From Pelomonas caseinilytica (GTDB lineage: Bacteria; Pseudomonadota; Gammaproteobacteria; Burkholderiales; Burkholderiaceae_C): 64,000 nucleotides of DNA. Location of the stretch: assembly GCF_021353235.1 (NCBI RefSeq), contig NZ_JAJTWT010000014.1, positions 44,965 to 108,964 on the forward strand. The letters run 5' to 3'. Under the pieces are notes generated by a model. It was not told where the DNA came from. It saw only the letters and a program-made list of their open reading frames with translations, and did no database searches. Of this stretch, positions 34,334 through 43,565 are shown piece by piece (position 1 is the stretch's first letter; each line of letters opens with the position of its first letter). The translations under genes were made by a program, and so were the position numbers.

Positions 34334-34807
34334 TCAGAACGGCAGCGCGTTCGTCGACTTGACCTCTTCCATCACCGCGTAGGTGCGCGTCTCGCGCACG
34401 CCGGGCAGGCTCCAGATGACGTTGCCGATGAACTCGCGGTAGGCGCCCATGTCGCGCACCCGGGTCTTGAGCAGGTAGTCGAAACCACCGGCCACGAGGT
34501 GGCATTCGAGGATCTCGGGCCGGGCCTGGACGGCGGCCTTGAAGGTGTCCATCACGTCCTGCACGGTGCGGTCCAGGTGCACCTCGATGAAGACGAGCAT
34601 GGCCGCACCCAGCTTGGCCGGGTTGAGCCGCGCCTCGTAGCCGAGGATGTAGCCGTCGCGGGTCAGGCGCTTGACGCGCTCCAGCACGGCGGTGGGCGAG
34701 AGGTGCACCGTCTCGGCCAGCTTGAGGTTGGAAATGCGCCCATCGGCCTGCAGGACGCGCAGGATGCGTTCGTCGATCTTGTCGAGCCGGCCGTTCTCAT
34801 CGGTCAT
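34334..34807 (-). CDS. putR: Lrp/AsnC-family regulator, PutR-like
   Basis: 157 aa. Helix-turn-helix DERILRVLQADGRISNLKLAETVHLSPTAVLERVKRL (residues about 12-48) and an RAM ligand-binding domain ending EILECHLVAGGFDYLLKTRVRDMGAYREFIGN with GVRETRTYAVMEEVK. Divergently placed next to putA, the standard position of PutR/BkdR-type activators that switch on proline oxidation when proline is present. The spacer holds a symmetric operator. The name rests on this context; Lrp paralogs are hard to separate by sequence alone. Confidence 0.85.
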   Translation of the reverse strand: MTDENGRLDKIDERILRVLQADGRISNLKLAETVHLSPTAVLERVKRLTRDGYILGYEARLNPAKLGAAMLVFIEVHLDRTVQDVMDTFKAAVQARPEILECHLVAGGFDYLLKTRVRDMGAYREFIGNVIWSLPGVRETRTYAVMEEVKSTNALPF

Positions 34808-34836
34808 CTGGATTTTCGTCGGTCATCGCGGTAATC

Positions 34837-34854
34837 CTTGGAATTTAATCCAAG
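34837..34854. promoter_or_regulatory. Lrp/PutR-type operator in the putR-putA spacer
   Basis: CTTGGA-ATTTAA-TCCAAG: perfect 6-bp arms around an AT-only core. It lies 29 nt from the putR start and 41 nt before the putA ATG. Lrp-family sites have this form (short arms, AT-rich centre). Confidence 0.6.
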
Positions 34855-34895
34855 TAGCTCCTCGATAAAGTGCCTGTTCTCACCAGGAGAGCCCC

Positions 34896-37800
34896 ATGTC
34901 CACGCCGTTCACCGCACCGCCCGAACAGCCGCGCCTGCCCGATCCCTACCGGCCCGAGGCCGGCGTGGTGCAGGCGCTGGCCGCCCGCGTGGAGGGCGCG
35001 CTCGACTGGCCCGGCGTCGTCGCCATGGCCGCGCCCTGGGTGGAACAGGTGCGGCGCAACCCGGCGCCGTTCTGGGCCATGGAATCGCTGCTGCGCGAAT
35101 ACCCCATCACCAGCGCCGAGGGCCTGGCCCTGATGCGCCTGGCCGAGGCCCTGCTGCGCGTGCCGGACGCGCCCACCGCCATCGCGCTGACGGCCGACCA
35201 GCTCGGCCGTGCCGACTTCGACGGGGCCAGCGCCGGCAGCCCGCACAAGATGCTGGCCGCCCTGTCGGCCTCGGCCATCTCGCTGTCCAAGCGCTTCCTG
35301 CCCGGGGCCGAGGACGAGGGCGGCCTGTTCAAGCGCCTGGGCGCGCAGACCGTGGTGGCCGCCACGGTGCGCGCCATCCAGCTGCTGGGCCGGCAGTTCG
35401 TGCTGGGCCGCAACATCGGCGAAGCCATGGCCGAGGCGGACGCCGCGCGCAGGCAGCAGGCCAATCTGCGCTTCAGCTACGACATGCTCGGCGAGGGCGC
35501 CCGCACCGAGGACGACGCCCGCCGCTACCACGCCGCCTATGTCTCGGCCATCCAGGCCATCGCCGCCGGCCGCCGCGCCGAGAGCCCCGAGGCCTCCGAC
35601 GGCATCTCCATCAAGCTCAGCGCCCTGTTCAGCCGCTACGAGGTGCTGCAGCGCGAACGCGTCTTCGCCGAGCTGCTGCCCCGCGTGTGGGAGCTGATCG
35701 GCCTGGCGGCGGCGGCCAACATCAACCTCACCATCGACGCCGAGGAGGTCGACCGCCTGGAGCTGTCGCTCGACGTGCTGGACACCCTGGCCGCGCGCAT
35801 CGCCCTCATCCACCCGCAGTGGCGCGGCTTCGGCCTGGCGGTGCAGGCCTACCAGACGCGGGCCCTGGCCGTCATCGACGAGGTGGCCGACATCGCCCGC
35901 CGCCACCGCCTGCGCTTCATGGTGCGGCTGGTGAAGGGCGCCTACTGGGACGGCGAGATCAAGCGCGCCCAGGAGCTGGGCCTGCCCCACTACCCGGTGT
36001 TCACGCACAAGCAGCACACCGACGTCTCCTACCTGGCCTGCGCCCGTGCCCTCATCCAGCACGCCGACGTCATCTACCCCCAGTTCGCCAGCCACAACGC
36101 CGGCACCATCGCGGCCATCGTGCAGATGGCGCGCGCGGCCGGGGCGCCGTTCGAGATGCAGCGCCTCCACGGCATGGGCGAAGGGGTGTATCGCGAGGCG
36201 CTGAAGGACGGCAGCATCCCCTGCCGCGTCTACGCCCCCGTCGGCGAGCACCGCGACCTGCTGGCCTACCTCGTGCGCCGGCTGCTGGAGAACGGCGCCA
36301 ACTCCTCCTTCGTGCATCAGCTGGCCGACCCCAGCGTGCAGGTGCCCGAGCTGCTCGGCTCGCCGCTGGCCGAGGTGCGCGACGCCAGCGCCCTGCCCCT
36401 GCCGCCGGCCCTCTACCTGGACGAGCAGGGCCGCGGCCGGCTCAACTCCTCCGGCGCCGACCTCACCGCGCCGGCCCAGCGCCAGCCCCTGCAGGCGGCG
36501 CTGGAAGCCACGGCCGTGCCCGCCGTGCCCGAGGCCACGGCCGCCGACGTGGACGCCGCCATGGCGCGGCTGCACGCCGCCTTCCCGGCCTGGAACGGCA
36601 CGCCCGTCGTGCGGCGCGCCGCCATCCTGCGGCGCGCGGCCGACGCCCTCGACGCCCGCCTGCCGGAGTTCTGCGCCCTGCTCGTGAAGGAAGCCTTCAA
36701 GACCCAGGCCGACTGCGTCGCCGAGGTCCGCGAGGCCGTCGACTTCCTGCGTTACTACGCCGACATCGCCGAGCAGGACCCCGCCCTCATGCAGGGCCGC
36801 GGCGTCTTCGTCTGCATCAGCCCGTGGAACTTCCCGCTGGCCATCTTCTCGGGCCAGGTGGTGGCGGCCCTGGTGGCCGGCAACACTGTAGCGGCCAAGC
36901 CGGCCGAGCAGACGCCCGCGGTTGCGCAACGCATGGTGGCCCTGCTGCACGAGGCCGGCGTGCCGCCAGCCGCGCTGGCCCTGCTCCACGGCCCGGGCGA
37001 GACCATCGGCGCGGCGCTGGTGGCCCACGGACACACGGCGGGCGTGTGCTTCACCGGCTCCACCGCGGTCGCGCAGCTCATCCACAAGGCCCTGGCCGCG
37101 AAGCCGCACCCGTCCACTGGGCCGTTCCCGAGGACGGGTGAGCCCCCTCGGGGGGCAGGAGGCGTACCCGCCGACGTGGGGGCTCCAGTTCTGCCGATCC
37201 CGCTGATCGCCGAGACCGGCGGCCTGAACGCCATGGTGGTGGACTCCACCGCCCTGCCCGAGCAGGTCATCGACGCCGTCGTGCAGAGCGCCTTCCGCTC
37301 CGCCGGCCAGCGCTGCTCGGCCCTGCGCCTGCTGTGCGTGCAGGACAGCGTCGCCGACGGCGTCATCGAGATGCTCAAGGGCGCGCTGCAGCAGTTGCAC
37401 GTCGGTGATCCGGCCAACCTCGCCACCGACGTCGGCCCCGTCATCGACGACGAGGCCCATGCCCACATCGCCCGCCACGTCGAGCGCCTCAAGCGCGAGG
37501 CCCGCCTCATCGCCGAGGCGCCCGTGGCCGAGGCCCTGCCACGCCAGATCCGCCCCGTGGCCTTCGAGCTGCCCGGCGTGCAGCACCTGCGCGAGGAGAT
37601 CTTCGGCCCGGTGCTGCACGTGGTGCGCTTCCAGGACTCGGTCGACGAAGTCATCCGCGACATCAACGCCCTCGGCTACGGCCTCACCCTGGGCATCCAG
37701 ACCCGCATCGACAGCCGCGCCCAGCGCCTGGCCGACGAGGCCCGCATCGGCAACGTCTACGTCAACCGCAACATCATCGGCGCGGTGGTGGGCGTGCAGC

Positions 37801-38534
37801 CCTTCGGCGGCGAGGGCCTGTCGGGCACCGGCCCCAAGGCCGGCGGGCCCGACTATCTGCGCCGCTTCTGCGCCGAACCCGTCATCGACGCGCCCGCGCC
37901 GCCGCTGCCGCTGGACGGCGACGCCCAGCCGCTGGCCGTCGCCGCCGACGCCGGCTGGCGCGACACCCCGCTGGCTGGCCGCATCGCCACGCTGCGCCGC
38001 GCCGCCGACACCCTCGACGCGCCCACCGCACTGGCGCTGCGCAGCCTCTTCACCGCCGCGCAGACCCTGTTCGCCGACATCGCCCTGCCCGGCCCCACCG
38101 GCGAGAGCAACACGCTGCGCCACCATGCCCGCGGCGTCTTCGCCGTGCTCGGCCGCGCCGAAGCCGGCCTGGCCGCGGCGGTGAGCGCCCTGCTCGCCGG
38201 CAACAGCGTGATCTGGCTGGGCGGCTCCGAGCAGCACCGCCAGGCCCTGCTGCACGCCGGCCTGCCGGGCGATGCCCTCACCCTGCTGCCCGACGCCACC
38301 TTGCCGGGCCTGCTGGCCGCGCCGCAACTGGCCGGCATGGCCCTCGCCTCATCGGATGCCGCCGCCGCCCACCGGCTGGCCCAGGCGCTGGCCGCGCGGC
38401 CCGGCGCCATCCTGCCCCTGGTGGTCGCGGCCGGCCACGTGCGCCAGCTCTACCGCTTCGCGGCCGAGCAGACCCTCACGGTCAACACCGCCGCGGCGGG
38501 CGGCAACGCGGCGCTGCTGGCGGGAGTGCACTGA
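34896..38534 (+). CDS. putA: bifunctional proline dehydrogenase / L-glutamate gamma-semialdehyde dehydrogenase
   Basis: 1212 aa. Oxidises proline to glutamate at the inner membrane. There is no N-terminal ribbon-helix-helix, so regulation falls to the adjacent PutR. The proline dehydrogenase barrel (about 150-460) shows FMVRLVKGAYWDGEIKRAQ, FASHNAGTIAA and the C-terminal ANSSFVHQLADP. The aldehyde dehydrogenase domain (about 560-1010) has ISPWNFPLAIFSGQ, AETGGLNAMVVD and the catalytic cysteine in SAGQRCSAL. About 30 extra residues, low-complexity Pro/Gly, sit at about 737-768, just before AETGG. They are encoded by a hairpin-rich element and keep the frame. CAGGAG is the RBS. Confidence 0.95.
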   Translation: MSTPFTAPPEQPRLPDPYRPEAGVVQALAARVEGALDWPGVVAMAAPWVEQVRRNPAPFWAMESLLREYPITSAEGLALMRLAEALLRVPDAPTAIALTADQLGRADFDGASAGSPHKMLAALSASAISLSKRFLPGAEDEGGLFKRLGAQTVVAATVRAIQLLGRQFVLGRNIGEAMAEADAARRQQANLRFSYDMLGEGARTEDDARRYHAAYVSAIQAIAAGRRAESPEASDGISIKLSALFSRYEVLQRERVFAELLPRVWELIGLAAAANINLTIDAEEVDRLELSLDVLDTLAARIALIHPQWRGFGLAVQAYQTRALAVIDEVADIARRHRLRFMVRLVKGAYWDGEIKRAQELGLPHYPVFTHKQHTDVSYLACARALIQHADVIYPQFASHNAGTIAAIVQMARAAGAPFEMQRLHGMGEGVYREALKDGSIPCRVYAPVGEHRDLLAYLVRRLLENGANSSFVHQLADPSVQVPELLGSPLAEVRDASALPLPPALYLDEQGRGRLNSSGADLTAPAQRQPLQAALEATAVPAVPEATAADVDAAMARLHAAFPAWNGTPVVRRAAILRRAADALDARLPEFCALLVKEAFKTQADCVAEVREAVDFLRYYADIAEQDPALMQGRGVFVCISPWNFPLAIFSGQVVAALVAGNTVAAKPAEQTPAVAQRMVALLHEAGVPPAALALLHGPGETIGAALVAHGHTAGVCFTGSTAVAQLIHKALAAKPHPSTGPFPRTGEPPRGAGGVPADVGAPVLPIPLIAETGGLNAMVVDSTALPEQVIDAVVQSAFRSAGQRCSALRLLCVQDSVADGVIEMLKGALQQLHVGDPANLATDVGPVIDDEAHAHIARHVERLKREARLIAEAPVAEALPRQIRPVAFELPGVQHLREEIFGPVLHVVRFQDSVDEVIRDINALGYGLTLGIQTRIDSRAQRLADEARIGNVYVNRNIIGAVVGVQPFGGEGLSGTGPKAGGPDYLRRFCAEPVIDAPAPPLPLDGDAQPLAVAADAGWRDTPLAGRIATLRRAADTLDAPTALALRSLFTAAQTLFADIALPGPTGESNTLRHHARGVFAVLGRAEAGLAAAVSALLAGNSVIWLGGSEQHRQALLHAGLPGDALTLLPDATLPGLLAAPQLAGMALASSDAAAAHRLAQALAARPGAILPLVVAAGHVRQLYRFAAEQTLTVNTAAAGGNAALLAGVH
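37109..37185. repeat. REP-like double hairpin inserted in frame within putA
   Basis: Hairpin 1: CCCGTCC (37109-37115) with GGACGGG (37132-37138). Hairpin 2: GAGCCCCC (37140-37147) with GGGGGCTC (37178-37185), containing an inner CCCCC-TC-GGGGG. The inserted stretch (roughly 37104-37196) interrupts a region that in PutA proteins runs directly from a KALAAK-like helix into PIPLIAETGG. Confidence 0.7.
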
Positions 38535-38540
38535 GCGCGT

Positions 38541-38945
38541 TCAGCAGCCCTCGATCTGGTGGGACTGCACCACCCGCGTCTTGTCGTCCACGACATAGCG
38601 CACGGTGCAGCTGAAGCGGTTGAGGCCGCTCGCCGGGTCGGTCGTCGTGCGGGTGAAGGCATAGGTCGTGCGGCCGGCATTGCCGCGCGTTACCGCGGTC
38701 GGCTTGCCCAGCTTGGCCTGCAGCTCGGTGAGCGAGGCGCCGTGCCAGCGGTTCAGCGCCGCGTCGAACTCGGCGCGGCGGGCCAGGTCGGCGGCCGAGG
38801 CCGCGGGCCGCGCCGCCGGGGCCGGGGGTGACGCCGGCGCGGGCGTCGGCGCGGGAGCCGGTACGGGCGCCGTGGCGCAGCCGGCCATCAGCAGCAGCGC
38901 CAGGGCCGGCAGGGGCAGGAGGGCCAGGAGGGCTCGGGCGTTCAT
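38541..38945 (-). CDS. small lipoprotein, hypothetical
   Basis: 134 aa from MNARALLALLPLPALALLLMAGCATAP (lipobox LMAGC). A proline/alanine linker (APVPAPAPTPAPASPPAPAA) precedes a ~75-residue domain (FDAALNRWHGASLTELQAKLGKPTAVTRGNAG) ending in a short beta region with two cysteines (FSCTVRYVV, IEGC). The helix-turn of the LTELQAKLGKPT type recalls SmpA/BamE-like small outer-membrane lipoproteins, but the match is weak. It converges with putA, 6 nt from its stop. Confidence 0.7.
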   Translation of the reverse strand: MNARALLALLPLPALALLLMAGCATAPVPAPAPTPAPASPPAPAARPAASAADLARRAEFDAALNRWHGASLTELQAKLGKPTAVTRGNAGRTTYAFTRTTTDPASGLNRFSCTVRYVVDDKTRVVQSHQIEGC

Positions 38946-39036
38946 GGCCGCCGAGGCTAGCGCAGGCCGGCGCACCCGCCTCGTGGCCAGATGTAAACCT
39001 CGTCAGGAACGCTTGCCGCGAGCCCGGGCCGAGGCC

Positions 39037-39318
39037 TCAAGGCGCGGCCTCATACCGCCGCTCGCCGGTGCGCGGGTTGTAGAGCACCTGCATGGCCTGC
39101 CCCGACTCCGGGTCGACGAAGCGCTCCCCGGTCGCCTCCCATGGCCCCTCGGCCGCGGCGGTGCGGTGGCGGTAGCGCCAGCGCTCCAGCAGCACCGCCA
39201 GGGCCATGCCGCCGCTCCAGAAGACCAGCGGCAGCAGATCGTGCCGGCCGGCGAGCGTGGCGGCGGCGCTGATGGCACAGGCCGCGAGGGACACCACGAA
39301 CAGCACGGTGCGCAGCAT
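39037..39318 (-). CDS. small two-helix membrane protein, hypothetical
   Basis: 93 aa. Helices MLRTVLFVVSLAACAISAAATLAG and LLPLVFWSGGMALAVLLERW are followed by a soluble tail (GPWEATGERFVDPESGQAMQVLYNPRTGERRYEAAP). The tail looks like a short beta motif with repeated GERF/GERRY turns. No known family. It starts 3 nt after the stop of the UPF0145 gene, so the two are cotranscribed. Confidence 0.65.
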   Translation of the reverse strand: MLRTVLFVVSLAACAISAAATLAGRHDLLPLVFWSGGMALAVLLERWRYRHRTAAAEGPWEATGERFVDPESGQAMQVLYNPRTGERRYEAAP

Positions 39319-39321
39319 GGC

Positions 39322-39648
39322 TCAGGCCGGCAGCCGCTCGACCACCACGGCCGTGCCGTAGGCGACGATCTCGCTCATGGTCTGGCCCATCTCGGACGAG
39401 TCGAAGCGCATCATCACCACGGCGTTGGCGCCCATCAGGTTGGCGTTCTTGACCATGCGGTCGATGGCGTGGCGGCGGGCCTCCTCCAACAGCTGGGTGT
39501 ACTCCGTGATCTCGCCGCCGACGAGGGAGCGCAGCCCGGCCATGATGTTGCCGGCCAGGCCGCGGCTGCGCACGACGACGCCGAAGACCTGGCCCCTGAC
39601 CTCGGCGACGCGGTGGCCGGCGAGGTTTTCCGTGGTGGTGATGAGCAC
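39322..39648 (-). CDS. YbjQ/UPF0145 family protein
   Basis: 108 aa. The pattern ITTTENLAGHRVAEVRGQVFGVVVRSRGLAGNIMAGLRSLVGGEITEYTQLLEEARRHAIDRM followed by ANAVVMMRFDSSEMGQTMSEIVAYGTAVVVE is a nearly complete match to the YbjQ fold. This fold forms pentamers in solved structures and is sometimes called heavy-metal-binding. Its biological role is not established. Divergent from the small OXR-domain gene at 39734. Confidence 0.9.
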   Translation of the reverse strand: MLITTTENLAGHRVAEVRGQVFGVVVRSRGLAGNIMAGLRSLVGGEITEYTQLLEEARRHAIDRMVKNANLMGANAVVMMRFDSSEMGQTMSEIVAYGTAVVVERLPA

Positions 39649-39691
39649 GCTGTTCTCCTGTGGATGGGTGACACCATCCTAGGTCTGTGGG

Positions 39692-39709
39692 CGTTAGGAA
39701 GCCGTTAGG
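39692..39709. promoter_or_regulatory. direct repeat CGTTAGG, 11-nt period, in a divergent spacer
   Basis: CGTTAGG at 39692-39698 and 39703-39709, one helical turn apart, between the UPF0145 gene and the OXR-domain gene. OmpR-type response regulators bind sites of this form. A GACAAT hexamer (39720-39725) lies 8 nt before the ATG at 39734. Confidence 0.35.
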
Positions 39710-39733
39710 GACGGCGCCCGACAATTCACCGCG

Positions 39734-39919
39734 ATGAGCGCCGACCCCAACCCTAACCCCGACCCCGACCCCATGCCCCAGCCGCCCCCGCAGCCCGACC
39801 TCGACGCCTGCTGCGGCAACGGCTGCGACCCCTGCATCTTCGACCTGTACGACCTGGCGATGGACGACTACCGGCGCGCGCTGAGGGCGTGGCGGGAGCG
39901 GCATCCCGAGGCATCCTGA
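39734..39919 (+). CDS. small protein with oxidoreductase-like (OXR) domain
   Basis: 61 aa. A DP/NP-rich lead (NPNPDPDPMPQPPPQPD) is followed by ACCGNGCDPCIFDLYDLAMDDYRRALRAWRERHPE. This is the N-terminal oxidoreductase-like domain pattern (CCGxGC-xxCV-x-D-x-Y-x-x-E/D). The three cysteines may bind a metal. Function unknown. No Shine-Dalgarno; the start may be leaderless. The DUF2277 gene follows 14 nt after the stop. Confidence 0.8.
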   Translation: MSADPNPNPDPDPMPQPPPQPDLDACCGNGCDPCIFDLYDLAMDDYRRALRAWRERHPEAS

Positions 39920-39933
39920 AAGGCCCCCCCGCC

Positions 39934-40209
39934 ATGTGCCGCAACATCCGCACCCTCTTCAACTTCGAGCCGCCCGCCACCGAGGTCGAGATCCGCGACG
40001 CGGCGCTTCAGTTCGTGCGCAAGCTCAGCGGATTCAACGTGCCCTCGCAGGCCAACCAGGCCGCCTTCGACCATGCGGTGGCGGCCATCGCCGAGGAGGC
40101 GCGAACGCTGATCGCGTCGCTGGTGACCACGGCCGAGCCGAAGAACCGCGAGGTCGAGGCGGCCAGGGCGAGGGCGCGCTCGATGCAACGTTTCGGGCCA
40201 GGCGGCTGA
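39934..40209 (+). CDS. DUF2277 domain protein
   Basis: 91 aa. Begins MCRNIRTLFNFEPPATEVEIRDAALQFVRKLSGFNVPSQANQAAFDHAVAAIA, an unmistakable DUF2277 N-terminus. The usual Cys3 and arginine are present. The family has no assigned reaction. Start fixed by the family; an upstream in-frame ATG adds 15 residues that do not fit. Likely cotranscribed with the OXR gene before it. Confidence 0.88.
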   Translation: MCRNIRTLFNFEPPATEVEIRDAALQFVRKLSGFNVPSQANQAAFDHAVAAIAEEARTLIASLVTTAEPKNREVEAARARARSMQRFGPGG

Positions 40210-40238
40210 GGACGCGGGAGCCGTCTCAAGACGCCACT

Positions 40239-40589
40239 TCAACGCGCCGCTGGCCCCGCCTCCAGCCGCTCGGCGGCCTCGTCGAGCTGGCGGGCCGCGG
40301 CGTCGTCCAGGGGGTGCAGGGCGGCGGTGGCGTAGGCGGCCACCAGCACGATGGCGAGCACGAGGCCGGCGGCCAGCACGCGGCCATCGCGCAGGTGCTG
40401 GCGCAGGGCGCGTGCATTCAGCGCCAGATGGGTGCCGGCGGCGCCCACGAGCAGCAGGCCGAAGAGCTTGTGCACGGGGTGCAGGCGCAGCGTGAACGAG
40501 GGCTGGTCCACCACCAGCATCAGCAGGCCCGAGCTCGCCATGGCGATGAAGGAGACGAGGAGGCATAGCGCGGTGAGCTTGCGGGTCAT
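40239..40589 (-). CDS. small membrane protein at the end of the mipA-two-component operon
   Basis: 116 aa with three helices: LTALCLLVSFIAMASSGLLMLVVD, VHKLFGLLLVGAAGTHLALN and VLAAGLVLAIVLVAAYATAAL. Histidines lie in the second-helix region (HPVHKLFG, GTHLALN), a spacing seen in DUF4405 and cytochrome b561-like small membrane proteins that bind haem. That reading is tentative. Its ATG overlaps the histidine kinase stop (ATGA), so it is translated with the kinase and may be an accessory to the signalling system. Confidence 0.65.
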   Translation of the reverse strand: MTRKLTALCLLVSFIAMASSGLLMLVVDQPSFTLRLHPVHKLFGLLLVGAAGTHLALNARALRQHLRDGRVLAAGLVLAIVLVAAYATAALHPLDDAAARQLDEAAERLEAGPAAR

Positions 40590-41924
40590 GGCTGGGGGTT
40601 GAAGTGCAGCGTGAATTCGGCGCCGGGCAGGGCGTTGCGCACGGTGATGCGCCAGCCGTGGGCGCGGCTCACGGCTTCGCAGATGGCCAGGCCCAGGCCG
40701 GCGCCGCGGTCGCGCCGGCTGGGCGCCCGCCAGAAGCGCTTGAAGAGGTGCTCGAAGTGGGCCGGCGCGATGCCGCTGCCCTGGTCGCGCACGACCAGGG
40801 CGTCGGGCGAGATCGTCACTTCCACCGTGCCGCCGGCGGGTGAGCAGCTGATGGCGTTCTCGGTGAGGTTCTTGACGAGGGCGAACAGCGCATCCCGGTC
40901 GCCCTGCAGCCCCGGCGGCGGCGTGGCCGTGTCGGTCCACAGCAGCACGCGGTGGCGCAGCGCCAGCGGCTGCAGGAAGCGGCTCACGTCGTCCACGATG
41001 GCGGCCACGTCCAGCGGTTCGGGGTGGTAGCTGCGGGACTCGGTCACCTCGGCCAGCAGCAGCAGTTGCTGCACCTGGCGGGTCATGTGGTCGATGTCCT
41101 CCAGCAGCGCGGCGGGCTTCTCGCCCATCTCGACCTGGGCGCGCAGCAGCGCCAGCGGCGTCTTCAGCTCATGGGCCGCATCGGCCAGGAAGCGCAGCTG
41201 GCGTTCGAAGCCGAGTTCCACGCTGGCCAGGCTCTGGTTGAAGGCCAGCACGAGGGGCTGCAATTCGGAGGGCAGGCCGGCGACCTCGAGCCGGCGGCCG
41301 GGCTGGTGGACCACGTCCGCGGCCTCGCGCGACAGCCGCCGCACCGGGCGCATCAGCTGCCGCAGCACGAAGAACTGCGCCAGGCCGAGCAGTGCGATGG
41401 AGAGAACGATGGTCATCGCCACCGTGCCGCCCATGCGGACGGCGGTGCCGGAATGGATGATGGTGACGAGGCGTTCGCTCATGCCCACCTGCAGCCACAC
41501 GGTGCCCCCGGGCAGATCGACGGACTGCGTCCACAGACGCAGCGGCCGGCCGCCGACGACGGCGTGCGTGGGCCCGCCCAGGGGCGATGCCGGCAGCCGC
41601 GCGGCGCTCCAGTCCGCCTCGGTGATGGGGGAACTCCACATCAGCACGCGGCCCCGGGCGTCGAACACGCGGTAGCCCATGTCCTGCGGCGCGACCTGCG
41701 TCAGCCACTGCACCCGCTCGGGGGCCGGGGCCACGGCGAGGCGGCCTTCGGCGTCCCGGGCCAGCGTGCCGGCCAGCTCCAAGGCCAGCTCGGCGCTGGA
41801 ATGGTCGGCCCAGCGCGCCGGGTCGCCGCGCAGGTAGATCAGCAGGCCGCCGCCCACCAGCGCGGCCGTGCCCAGCCAGGCGGCGAGGTAGGCGGTCAGC
41901 AGCCGGGCCTGCAGGCTGGCGGGC

Positions 41925-41941
<17 letters not shown>
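40586..41941 (-). CDS. sensor histidine kinase (OmpR-system partner)
   Basis: 451 aa. Two membrane helices (about 15-37 and 170-195) enclose a ~130-residue periplasmic sensor. An HAMP-like region follows, then the phospho-accepting H257 in FLADAAHELKTPLALLRAQVE. The ATP-binding domain has KNLTENAISCSPAGG, VRDQGSGIAPAHFEHLFKRF and GAGLGLAICEAV. The start (MPWPSKPASLQARLL) lies 17 nt inside the end of the response-regulator gene, so the two are coupled. The signal is unknown; MipA in the same operon suggests an envelope cue. Confidence 0.93.
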
Positions 41942-42596
<655 letters not shown>

Positions 42597-42612
42597 CGGG
42601 GTGGTGCGCCGG

Positions 42613-43374
42613 TCAGAAGCGGTAGAGCCAGCCCAGCCGCACCTCGGGCAGGGTGCTGCGGTCCACCAGCGGGCTGCGCTTGATGGCGCTGCCGAGCGAG
42701 GTGACCCCGAGGTCGGCGAACAGCAGCTGTTGCGGCGTGAGGCGGTAGTCCAGGCGCAGGGCGAGTTCGCTGTTGATCGTGGAGCCGGGCGTGTAGGCCG
42801 CGCGGTCCGCGCGGGCTTCGTCGGCCTTCACGCCGTAATAGTAGTTGACGTACTTGCCGTCCAGCCAGGTGGCCGTGAGGCGCGGCGTGACGGCGAAGTC
42901 GCCCAGCGAGAAGCGGCGCTGGACACCCAGGCGCAGCTTCTGGCCCTTGCTGTGGCTGCTCGCGTCGCCAGACCAGTCGGCGCTGAAGGAGGCCCAGTCG
43001 GTCTGCAGGCCGAGGCGACCGCCGACCCAGGCGCTGGCCTGGCGCTTGTCCATGCCGGCGAGGAAGGGCGAGTCGCCGGCCTTGTAGCCGTCTCGGGCAT
43101 AGCCCACGGTCAGGCCATAGCTCAGCGGGCCGGTGCGGCCGAGCTTGACCTCCAGCCCGGGGCCGAACACGCGCACCCAGCGGTTCTCGAAGGTGACGAT
43201 GGGCCAGACCTCGGTCTTGTTGTCGAAGTCGCGGTAGGCCTTGGTCTCGGGCATGACCGCAAGGCCCAGTCCCCAGCGGGAGGCTTCGCCGTCGCCTTCA
43301 TGGGCGCCGTCGGCCATGGCGGCCTGCGGGATCAGGGCCGCGAGGACGGCGGCGAGCAGGGGAGTCTTGAACAT
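42613..43374 (-). CDS. MipA/OmpV family outer-membrane protein
   Basis: 253 aa. Signal peptide MFKTPLLAAVLAALIPQAAMAD. The mature sequence alternates beta strands ending in F or Y, with the family opening WGLGLAVMPETKAYRDFDNKTEVWPIVTFENRWVRVFGPGLEVKLG, middle GYARDGYKAGDSPFLAGMDKRQASAWVGG and terminal F (WLYRF). MipA/OmpV proteins are scaffolds or porins linked to murein synthesis, stress and antibiotic resistance. It leads an operon mipA, response regulator, histidine kinase, small membrane protein. Confidence 0.9.
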   Translation of the reverse strand: MFKTPLLAAVLAALIPQAAMADGAHEGDGEASRWGLGLAVMPETKAYRDFDNKTEVWPIVTFENRWVRVFGPGLEVKLGRTGPLSYGLTVGYARDGYKAGDSPFLAGMDKRQASAWVGGRLGLQTDWASFSADWSGDASSHSKGQKLRLGVQRRFSLGDFAVTPRLTATWLDGKYVNYYYGVKADEARADRAAYTPGSTINSELALRLDYRLTPQQLLFADLGVTSLGSAIKRSPLVDRSTLPEVRLGWLYRF

Positions 43375-43426
43375 GGTGGATTTCAGGGAAGGAGGAGGGA
43401 CGGCGGACAGTCTGCGGCGGGCTGTC

Positions 43427-43448
43427 TTACCGGAGATTTACCGGAGAT
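43427..43448 (-). promoter_or_regulatory. tandem 11-bp direct repeat upstream of mipA (response-regulator box)
   Basis: TTACCGGAGAT occurs twice with no gap (43427-43437 and 43438-43448), 52 nt before the mipA ATG. Two half-sites one turn apart are the binding form of OmpR-family dimers. It sits in the promoter region of the operon that encodes such a regulator. Confidence 0.65.
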
Positions 43449-43565
43449 GCCCTGCCGTTGACCCGGCGGAGCGGACCAAGGGGGTGGCCGGGCTCGGCGC
43501 CGTCTCGTCGCCGACGAGCAGGCTGACGCACAATCGCCGCGCCCCGGCTTCGCTCCCACCTCGCC

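Noticed and set aside
34845..38327. A 1160-residue minus-strand frame opposite putA
   Set aside because: Antisense shadow of an unmistakable PutA.
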